From Tetmemena sp. SeJ-2015 (lineage: Eukaryota; Ciliophora; Spirotrichea; Sporadotrichida; Oxytrichidae), in assembly GCA_027382625.1 (NCBI GenBank), contig JAJKFJ010021366.1, forward strand, positions 1 to 64,000: a stretch of DNA of 64,000 nt, written 5' to 3'. Below are positions 50,001 to 59,300 of this stretch, piece by piece. The notes under the pieces are model-generated. The model was not told the origin of the DNA and made no database searches. It saw nothing but the letters and a program-made list of their open reading frames with translations. A program made the translations under genes and the position numbers. Every line of letters starts with the position of its first letter. The stretch's first letter is position 1.

Positions 50001-53000
50001 ATTGTTTGATTGATGTCCTCGAGAACACTAACTCCATTTCCAAAATATGCATCTTAAAATTTTGGTTTCTTTATAATTTTATTTAGATGCGCTTTTAAAA
50101 TAAAAAATTCTTGGAGAGTTTTTTTAAATTCTAAAATTAATTTAAATTATTGGCTTTGACTGTCTAAAGTTATTTCGGAGACAAATGAATGAGACAGGAC
50201 TAATAAAAACATATTTTGTTAATTGTAATTTTATTTATGAAGTTAAATACAAGTTTAAAGATTTTATTTTAAGTTAAATCAATAGACCCAATATTTATGT
50301 CAATTTTTTAATTATCAACGATTTGAGTTGCTTGAATCTCCTAATTTTTTATTATTCTAAGAGAGAGATAGGTTTTTTTAAAATATGATTTGCTCATTTT
50401 ATTTTTTACTGAAATCCCATAAACAATTTTATATCGATTCAAAAGAGTACTGACTTATATATAAATCAATATTTTAAACGAATATTACTTGTCTCTTAAT
50501 ATAAACTTCTAAGTAGTATATATAATTCAAAAGAAGAACGAAATTAGGATAAATAATTGATGAAATTTAAAGTTAAACTTTGCTATCATTATTATTTGAG
50601 TGAAATATTTTTAATTGCTATTTTTTATTTTTATTAAGAGAGTTGTCTTAAATAATTTATATTAAGTCATGATGTTAATTTTTAAACTATGTTAGTAGCG
50701 TCTGCAGGATCTGCAGCGATTCTCACATCAAGGTACCTAATACCTTCCTTCAGGTGCTGAGCCACAGTTTTCTCTTGGGTCACCACAATCGCATTTTGAA
50801 TTTCATAAACTTAGTCGGCCGACAACTGAGCGTACAGGGCAGTCAAAGGAATGCTAAGGGCTGCGCTAATTGCACCTACTTAGTTCAAAAGTATAAAATT
50901 AAACAATTCTCATCATTTTAATTATCAACTAAATATAAAAAAATTAAATTTTATTCATTTTAAACAAATCCCAATACAATATATTAACCTCTAATTAAAC
51001 ATTTTTATTCAGAATCAAAATGTAAAAAGACAGTTCATGCTATATTTTAATGTAGTTTTTTTTCAAAAAAAAACAAATTTCTATTAAATTTAAAAAAAAA
51101 AGATATTCACATGAAAGTTTAAATTTTTTTATTTTTATAAAGTATACACTCTTTAATTTTTTATTTGATTAAATCATTCTCAACTAAAAAATTTATATAT
51201 TCTGAAAAAAAAGAAAATAAAATTTAATCTACAAAAACAAACATCAGGCTTTATAATTACTTCCTTAAATTATTAAGCAATATCCAAGTAAGATTGATTT
51301 GGGGAGTTGGGTCAGAATTCATGACCCTTTCTATAAACAATATCTGCCCTACCAAAATGAAGAGGAGAGCTTACTGTAAACCATGCTCGTTGAGGAGAGC
51401 AAAGGGTCCTTCAAAACCGCTACAGATGATAAGCCCATCGGATTCCAGTAGGGCTTGGTTTCAAAGCTCTAACCCTCTCGTCCCTATCCATGGATTGGGG
51501 GGCCTGTCTAACTTATTTAGCCAGAGATAAAGGAACTCAAGTTTCCAAGAAATTTTTGGGGGGACCTTTTTCTTAATTACGAGGGGCTCAACACGATGGA
51601 CTACATTTGGGCTAGGATGCTCTTACGTAGAGAGCATGGTTTCCAGCCCCTCTAGCAGCATGTAACCCAAACAGGACCCTTAGAAAAACTATGAAAAAGT
51701 GTAGTGAATCGTGATATCCCATCAGAACTCCCTCTCTCCAGACGTGGATTTTCTCAAGTGAGTCAATACCCTAGACGCCTTTGCTCATTAAGTGCTAAAT
51801 GACTTTGAACTCGTGAAAGGCTCTCATAAATGTCGAGGCGTCCTTCCTGAGGTCGTTCTTACTGAAGTACTCATGATGCCCTCTGTATTCATAGGGGGAG
51901 TCAGGTGGAGCAAGGAAAAGCCTGCCTCTAGCTGCCATGTGTTCAATTATAAGCAAGAGCTCCCACCGAATCGTGAAAGCGACCTCCAAGTCGTCAAGCA
52001 CTAACTCGAGTTGGCTATAATATTGAAGTTGCCTGAGAGAGTTTCGATTGAGAGGATTCAAACGCTATAGAATTTTAGCAGTTCTTGAGCTCCTCTTCTA
52101 TAGAATGCAAACAATCCGAGAAGTGCTATTGCGGCTCCTCCAGCTGCAACTCTTTCTAATTTGAATGGCACAGTGATGACTGCGGATGGGTAAGAGTGCC
52201 ACTGAGGTTCCATAACTCTTTTCATTCAGAGGCTCGCTGGAATCATCATTCTAAAATTGCTTGAGCGACTGCAAGAGGACGCGCGAGTATCCATTTTAGA
52301 GAAGCGCTTCTACTGGATGTTTGGCTAGGTGCTTTTTAAGCTGGCGGGAATTCTTAAAGGCAGGAATATTTTCAGAGCAAATGATGCACTCATACTTGCC
52401 TCTGATTTTCAAATGCTGATAGCAGCCTTGGACTCTTTTGTGAATCTTAAGATGTCTTTTGAGTTCCTTTGGCTTATAGATTTTCCCGCATTGCTGGCAG
52501 TTCATCAATAGCCTAGGCTTCTAACCCTGTCTCTTTTAGCGGCCTAGTCTTTGCAACTACCATAGCTGGAGCCACGAGTCTATTGCCCCTCTCCTCGTTT
52601 TCTTTGCAAAAGGGGCTTTGGGATAGCGGGTTGGAGTTTCCCCTTGATATAGATTTTCTGAGTTTGGGGTTTTGCTTCTTTTGGGCTGTGAGGCCAGTTT
52701 GCTTTTGGGGTGGGGCCTCCATATTAAATAGTTATAACCTTTTAAAATAATAAAACACATAAATTAAGTCACCCTATTAGCCATAAAAGGGCTCGCGCAC
52801 CTCCTATATCACCCTGAATTGATTACTCACTCACTTCCCCCAAGGTAAGTCAAATACCCAATTCTACTTTTTGAGAAATCCAAAACATCCATTTCATTTT
52901 TTTTATGTCAAAACATCCAATCATATTTTTTACCAAATTTGAAAACACCCAAATTCATACCTATTGCACTTTTGGAAAAAAATCCATCTAACATACTGTT

Positions 53001-55483
53001 TGCTATAGAAACGGGAGGGCACCCTCCTCGTTCAGGGATTTTTCAAGGGGAGTTTCCTAAAATAACTTATTGCCTTTTCCCCAATCAATAATTAATCTAT
53101 CACCTCTTTAAATAATGTATTATAACTTAGGTAATTAAAAAACTTCAAATTTTTAAATAGCACTCAGAACGAGCTGGAGCTAGCAGTAGTCACCATGAAC
53201 TCAAATAACAGAGCAAAACAAGTATAAATCAACTCACATTTAAGCACAGACAGCTCGAGCCACGTTTCAGCTCTAAGAGCACCTCTACTCATACCTCAAG
53301 TTTAAAGGGAAGCTCTTCCCCATGCACCTCATCTATCATGCGGGCTTTCACCTACCTAGCCAGAAGAAACAAGCCTGCGTTCCCAGAGACGTCTTGTCAG
53401 GGGAGAAGCTGCTATTAGGGCGGGTGATCTGAGCAGGTCAACGTGCCTAACTATCCAGAGCTACTGTTGCCAGCATCTTTAGATGGTCAAGAGAGAAAAG
53501 AGCAATCCAGCACCCAGCTACACGACGATGTTGGGGACTGCCTGAGAGAAACTTTTTTGCCATATCGGCACCCTAGAGGGGACTTTTTCAGCGTCTCGTA
53601 CATGCGCAACAACAGGAGGGTACAGGAAAGCTCGAGGAGGATAAGTTGAGACTATTAAATCAGCCCCCAATGCTCCAGACCTGGAAGCCCCCCATACTAT
53701 TCAAGAAGCTTTAGTTGCATGGGAATTTAGAGAAAAAGGGGAGGGGTTTGGCTCTTTGAAGGTCAAGTAACTGGCAAGCGATAACAAAAAAGAGGAAGAT
53801 ATAATCACTGGTTACGAGGGAAGGGAGGACTCCTCCCACCTAACGGACTTCACCTAAAGCTAAGGGCCCAGGACCATAATAGCGCGCTGAGATCTCCCCC
53901 AGCCAAGCGTCTGAGATATAAAAAACTAGGGGTATAAACTTTAAATTCCTTAAAAATTAAACTTAATCACTCCAATTCACAGACTCTCCTTCCATCCTTC
54001 CCTCAGGCCGCCCGATGGTCCTTGTGCAATCCACTTATCAATGGATCGGATGGGGCTCCCATAATCTCTATATGCGGGCCTTTACTCACATTGAAGTCCT
54101 CTCTCGCTACGCTCTCTTAATGGGGCCCTTTATCTGGGGAATCCTCCCATGGGGGTTTAACGCAGCGATAGGGGGGGAAAAATTTTCGCAGGGGACACTA
54201 ACCGAGAGTGATGGGGTCTGAGGGTTTTCAAGGAAGACAAATTCTTTTTTAGGGTGGCGTCCCTAGGGGGGTTTTCATGAATGGGATAGACCTTGGAGGG
54301 GAAAAACCTTTACCCCCTGCGGCTTACCATAACGAGCGCTGCCATGGTGTCGAGCTTGATCCCCTCCTTAAGCAGGACCTGGTTCTGGTAAGGCTTAGCC
54401 CAGGACCTGATGGTCGCATGGTAAGGCTTAAAGATGGTCTCGTCGAGGTACACTATGTAAGCCCCATCGCCCACGAACGCGAGCATTCTCCGGTATACGC
54501 TAGCTTATGTCCTCAGTATTTCTTCCCGCTTCTTGCTGCTCAGGCTGTAATCACTCCGAGTCACCTTGAACTTGACGCCATGCGCTCGGTAAATCCTTCT
54601 CAGCGAGCCCTTACTTAGCAGAGCCTCTGGGTTTTGGCGATGGAACAAGAGGCATCGCTGAGAGAGGCTGAGGTGTTTCCATGCTGCCAGAGTGTGGTCG
54701 CTCAAGAGGAAGCAGAGGTGCTCGAATGTCAGCTGGGCGCGTAGCTCTGTTCTATCGCAATGCGGTGTCGAAGACCTGAGCGCCTCTCGACATGCTTTCT
54801 GTATGGAGAACAATCCTACTCCAGTCGCAGCCATGATCTCGGCGTAGGAGGAATAGACTAGGCTGCTTGCGGTGGGCGCCAAAGTTCTGAACCTCAGCAG
54901 GATAATTAGTTGTAAAGCTATGGGGAAAGCGCCTTCCTGTGCATTGGAAATGTTTAAAACTGTTCTATGATTAATTATTCTATCTTAACCCTTTATCTTC
55001 TGAAATCCTTCTTGATTCTCAGGAACTAAGGGGTCTGTAGCTATGAAGCCTGCATGGTGAGCTCCTGGGATAGCAAGCTCTCTGATCGTGGCGTCTCCAA
55101 TCTCCGGGTACTGAGTCTTTAAATCAGTCATCCAACTCGAGAGGGAGAAAGGGTACTTGTAAATCTCTCCATGGCCTGCGTATTTAAAAATCTCATTGAT
55201 TTGTGCCTGTGTCTGGAGATTTCTCATTCCTCCGTTTTAGAATATAGAGGACGGATTCTCATCAACATTCAAGAAGCGGTCTACATTAGATATTTAATAT
55301 ACTTACATAAACAACCAAAATTTAGTGTTTGCAAATCTGAAGAATAAAAAGCAAAGCTTAGTGTCTTTCCTCTTCCAGAGCAATTATGGAAATGGCTTTA
55401 TACTTACTAGAAGTTTCTTGAGCGAGAGCTAAGTTTATGAATCCAGCGACTGCCAGAACGAGAGCAGTTGACTTTTGGAGCAT
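47048..55483 (-). CDS. Secreted PI-PLC X-domain paralogue E, gap filled by transposon arm
   Basis: The signal peptide starts at 55483 (MLQKSTALVLAVAGFINLAL), with intron donor GTAAGTATAAAG. The next piece is continuous (GGMRNLQTQAQINEIFKYAG to LAIPGAHHAGFIATDPL, about 55285-55010), so the IES between FEY and YA seen in B, C and D is absent here. The gene resumes about 4.1 kb away with GAISAALSIPLTALYAQLSA and EGIRYLDVRIAADPADAT (50885-50700). Then come LSHSFVSEITLDSQSQ (50215-50150), VLEDIN (about 50040), DFMTANPGEILVVD, NDGQGPN, AWDVNVPDTTI, ISEYGGIYF (49430-49385), FEDVTHAFPTI, a segment 48060-47890, MVNRAFLRMIKDVGLVRLNQ (47430-47310) and NFNKFLQLDDW (about 47150-47110), stop TGA 47048-47050. 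The small segment equivalent to NGVFMTGY was not found, so E may be incomplete or scrambled. The pointers read are AAT (58-bp IES), AAT (31-bp IES) and ATCAA. A 3.8-kb transposon arm lies in the gap. Confidence 0.7.
51588..52760 (-). CDS. C2H2 zinc-finger protein of the transposon
   Basis: One frame is open from ATG 52760 to TGA 51588-51590 when TAA/TAG are Gln (about 390 residues). After a basic N-terminus it has two C2H2 fingers: CQQCGKIYKPKELKRHLKIH (about residues 95-114) and one starting CIICSENIPAFKN and ending HLAKH. The C-terminal half contains LVLDDLEVAFTIRWELLLII and a hydrophobic stretch near FFIVFLRVLFGLHAARG. The element's frame has survived, whereas the neighbouring transposase is broken. 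In TBE elements a zinc-finger protein of this kind accompanies the transposase. Its role is not established here. The start is uncertain because another frame begins MEAPPQKQTGL at 52722. Confidence 0.55.
52761..53976. other. Transposon interior with unresolved coding potential
   Basis: AT-rich at 52761-53160, then GC-rich. On the plus strand several frames are open at 53190-53650 (for example HLIYHAGFHLPSQKKQA and GDFFSVSYMRNNRR). Parts recur in the right arm near 59160 and 58930 (AGFHLPS; TFFSVSFPKRNNR), so a third transposon gene is possible. I could not choose a single frame. Confidence 0.3.
53977..54882 (-). pseudogene. Tc1/mariner-like (TBE-like) transposase, degenerate
   Basis: The N-terminal part (MAPTASSLVYSSYAEIMAAT... 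then LLSKGSLRRIYRAHGVKFK) looks like the helix-turn-helix region of Tc1/IS630 transposases. It is followed by a first catalytic-type Asp in YIVYLDETIFKPYHATIRSW. The block that should carry the second Asp is in another frame and reads FVFLENPQ (Asp replaced by Glu). The third acidic block (LNPHG) has lost the expected LNPIE pattern. The open frame continues only because TAA/TAG are sense, to TGA 53977-53979. It is a relic: the right-arm copy keeps VFLDNLSPHK. Confidence 0.65.
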
Positions 55484-56307
55484 ATGAAACAAGAATTAAT
55501 AAATTTAATAATTTTCAATAAGAAAGCAGTTGAGAATCCTACTTATCAACTTAAGGATCCGATAAATAAGAATTTACAACTCCTTAGTTAATTTTTTAAT
55601 TTTATCGTAAATTGCAAAATATCAATAGATACAAATTTTATATAGAGCCCTAACTTCTTTTTGTAAATTAAAAATTTTAAAAATTGCAATTTATAAAACC
55701 TAGATAGTATAGGTAAACTGGATCCCAAAAATAGAATATTTTATAAGTAAATATAAATTAATAAGATTTTCTAGTTTGTGCTATTTAAATATAATATAGA
55801 CCCTGCTAATTCTCACTATTTTTGAAAGTTAAATTCTTAGGTAAAATTATAGCTAAGGGTTCACTTCTTGATTTTAGAAATGCCCCATTTTTTAATTTTA
55901 AGTATGAAAGAAGAAGAGGGTCCTCAAATTTAATAAATTTATATATGTGTAATTGGAGTGGCCCAAATCGGATTAAATTTAATTTAAAATAGACTTATTA
56001 TCTTTTATTTTTGCACTCTATTTAAAAACTATATTCTGCACATTTCTATTTAATTTTGAATTGATATTAAAGATATTCCTTTTAAATATGCACTATATTT
56101 TTAGCATTTTTTTAAGAAGATATACTATGAGTCATATATTCTCATGAATCCAGAATATGGCTCGAATTATTGCAATTATTTTTTATTAGGATCATCAGGT
56201 GGTTATTTAAGCTTAAAATTAATTTTAAAAATTTAAATTTAATAATAAAAAATAATCCTAATAAATAAAAAATTATGTATTTAATATTTTTTTATGATAA
56301 TAAATCA
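55484..56307. other. AT-rich spacer between PLC E and the 3' end of PLC F
   Basis: AT-rich DNA upstream of the E signal peptide. It would contain the E promoter. No other feature was recognised. Confidence 0.45.
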
Positions 56308-59300
56308 TCAAGCAAATATCTTCAATTAAAAAAATATTAAGTTTAAATTTATAAACTTTATGAATTCCAACAATTTACTAAAATATATTTATTTTATAAG
56401 CTGGGGTGGTTGTAGTTGTGGTAGTGGTGGTGGTGGTAGAATCAAGGCGGCCATTATTGAGTTAAATTATACCTAAAGCAATATTTGGCTCGTAGTAATC
56501 AACAGTTAGAATGTTAAATCTCTAAATTATTATTAAATGTTTTATTACACCTCATCATTTTATTGGAGAAATAAATTCTTACGAATTAGCTTGAATTAAA
56601 TATTCTTAAATTCTAAACAAATTACGGTTTTGTTTTAATCAAGGAGATAGTAAAAAATGCTTAAGAAGAGAGATTGTGCTTGAGAGAGCTTTATATCTGT
56701 TTTATTAAATTTTAAAGATTATTGATTTTAAATGGCAGGAGGTGACACCTAGCTACAAGTATATCTTGCACTTATTCGAGGGCTGCAACTCTTCCCACCA
56801 GACCCTCCCACCACCAACAGAGGCTCCTCTGAACAGTTTCAGCTCCTTCGACCTCCCAGGTGAGGTTTCATTGCAGTTCTTATTCTTGTACTTTTCACAT
56901 GTGAACTGCAAGCTCCTCTATTCATAGGTTTAAGTTCCTAAATCTGTTTGATTTCATTTCTAATTACTTACTTTTAAATTTATAGGCAAGGAGCTTAGAA
57001 ACCTCACCTGGGAGGTCGAAGGAGCTGAAACTGTTCAGAGGAGCCTCTGTTGGTGGTGGGAGGGTCTGGTGGAAGGGTTTCAGCCCTCGAATAAGTGCAA
57101 GATATACTTGTAGCTAGGTGTCACCTCCTGCCATTTAAAATCAATAATCTTTAAAATTTAATAAAACAGATATAAAGCTCTCTCAAGCACAATCTCTCTT
57201 CTTAATCATTTTTAACTATCTCCTTGATTAAAACAATACTGTAATTTCAATATAAATAAATTTTCGAACTTCATTCTATTATCAAAGAATGAGATAATCT
57301 TAAATACTCGAAATATTTTATAAATTATTTTTTTATAGAGAAAATTGTTTTTTGGGGTAAATTTTCTATTACTACTTTCTCAAGATTTTGCAATTTTTTA
57401 TAAGATTCAAGAAGGATTTCAGAAGATAAAGGGTTAAGATAGAATAATTAATCATAGAACAGTTTTAAACATTTCCAATGCACAGGAAGGCGCTTTCCCC
57501 ATAGCTCTTACAACTAATTATCCTGCTGAGGTTCAGAACTTTGGCGCCCACCGCAAGCAGCCTAGTCTATTCCTCCTACGCCGAGATCATGGCTGCGACT
57601 GGAGTAGGATTGTTCTCCATACAGAAAGCATGTCGAGAGGCGCTCAGGTCTTCGACACCGCTTTTGCGATAGAACAAAAGCAAACGCGCCCAGCTGACAC
57701 GAGCACCCGTTCCTTTTTGACGACCAAAACCTCTGGAAGGAAACCCCTTCAGCCTCTCCAGCAAATGCCTCTTTTTCCCAAATTCGCCAAAACCCAGAGG
57801 TTTCTGCTAAGAAAGGGGCTCGTTTGAAAAGGTTTTACCGAGCGCTTTGGCGTAAAAGTTCAAGGGGTGACTCGGAGTGTTTACACCTGGCAGCAAGAAC
57901 GGGAAAAATACGGGGACAAATTTTAGGTATCCCGGGAAATTTGCTCGCGTTCGTGGGCGATGGGGCTTACATAGGTCCCTCACGAGACCATTTTTTAAAG
58001 CCTTAATGCGACCATCAGGTCCTGGGTTTAAGCCTTACCAGAACCAGGCCCTCTTAAGGAGGGGATCAAGCTCGCAACCATGGCAGCCTGTTATGGTAAG
58101 CCGAAAAGCGGGCCTGGAAGGTTTTTCCCTCGCGAGTTGTTATCACCATCGAGATCTTTGAAAAAGGGGAGCTCCCCACCCTGGGGGAGCGCCCCCCAAA
58201 ATAGGAAAAGCTAATTGTCTTCCTTGACAACCTCAGCCCCCATAAACCTGGGGCTGTGGCGAAAGTCTTTGGGGCTCCTCGCGCAAAAGAGTTTTTATCT
58301 TTAACGCTCCCTCTCTCTGCGTTAAACCCCCATCAAGGGGGATTCTTCCAAAGTAAAGGGCCCCACTATAAAAGCGCAAAGCGAGAGGGACTTCAATTTT
58401 AAGTAAAAGGCCCAGCTTTATGGGAGATTATGGGGAGCGCCACCCGACCCATTGATAAGGGGTTTTCCCAAAAAGGACCTTCGCGCGGGCCTAAAGGAGG
58501 ATGGAAGCGGAGCCCGGGTGAATTGGATTTGTTTAATTTTTTTTTTTTAAAAGGGAAATTAAGTTTAAAACCCCTTGTCTTTTAAATTTTCACAACGTTT
58601 GGCTGGAGGAATCTCAGCGGCTAAACTCATGGTCCTGGGGCCTCTACTTTAGGTGAAGCTACCGTTGGAGGGGAGGAGTCCCCCCTTCCCTGGGAACCCG
58701 CATTGACCCATATTTTTTCTTCTGTTATCGCCCCAAGTTGACTTGATTCAAGAAGCCAAAGCCCTCCCCTTTTTTTTAAAAACTTAGCTCATGCAACTGA
58801 AAGTTTACTTAATTGGGTATGGCTGGGTTTCCGGGTTTTGGAAAACTCGGGGCTGATTTCAATAGCCCAAGCTTACCCTCCCCCGATTTTTCCAATCCCC
58901 ATCTGTTGTTGCGCTTTGGAAACGAGACGCTGAAGAAAGTCCCTCTGAGGGTCCCAAAAATTATGGAACATGAAATTTTTCTCGGGAAACTCTCCAACAT
59001 CGTGTAGTGCTGAGGGGTTTTAAATTAGCCCTTTACTTCTTGAAATCTCAAAGATGCTGGAAAGATACTCGGGTGGGTTAGGCACTTCCCTGCATCAGAT
59101 CAGCCGTCCTAATCAGAGCTTTTTCCCCTTGAAAGACGTCCTGGGGAAATTTCGCAGGTTTGTCTTCTTCGGCTAGGTAGGTGAAACCCAGCTTTTAAGC
59201 TTTAATGTGCTGGGGAAAGCTTCCCCTTTTTAAAACTTGGGGAAAATGAGTAGGGGTCGTCTTAGAGCTGAACTGGCTCAGCGTCTCCCTGCTTACAATT

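Larger units (their letters stand above)
51205..55020. mobile_element. Left arm of a large inverted duplication, TBE-like/Tc1-mariner-like transposon
   Basis: The reverse complement of this stretch recurs, degraded, at 57405-61262. The outer ends match (TTTAATCTACAAAAACAA near 51217 against the complement near 61240; CTTAAATTATTAAGCAA). The inner ends match (ATCTTCTGAAATCCTTCTTG near 55000 against the complement near 57415). The arm is much GC-richer than its surroundings and encodes a Tc1/mariner/IS630-type transposase relic and a C2H2 zinc-finger protein on the minus strand. That pairing recalls the TBE transposons of Oxytricha, which carry a 42-kDa transposase and a zinc-finger protein. 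I saw no C4A4 telomere-like ends. The inner end overlaps the coding sequence of PLC E, so the duplication includes host DNA. Confidence 0.7.

Noticed and set aside
24846..50885. Reading the PLC interruptions as ordinary spliceosomal introns
   Set aside because: Most have no GT...AG in the right phase, whereas short direct repeats at the ends restore the frame at every junction I checked.
51294..51530. Plus-strand open frame at the outer end of the left arm
   Set aside because: It corresponds to a duplicated, partial PLC-like segment also present near 61030-61130. It has no start or domain of its own.
57340..57360. Telomere-like TTTTTTGGGGT as a TBE terminus
   Set aside because: It is a single short match without further G4T4/C4A4 repeats and is not at the arm boundary.
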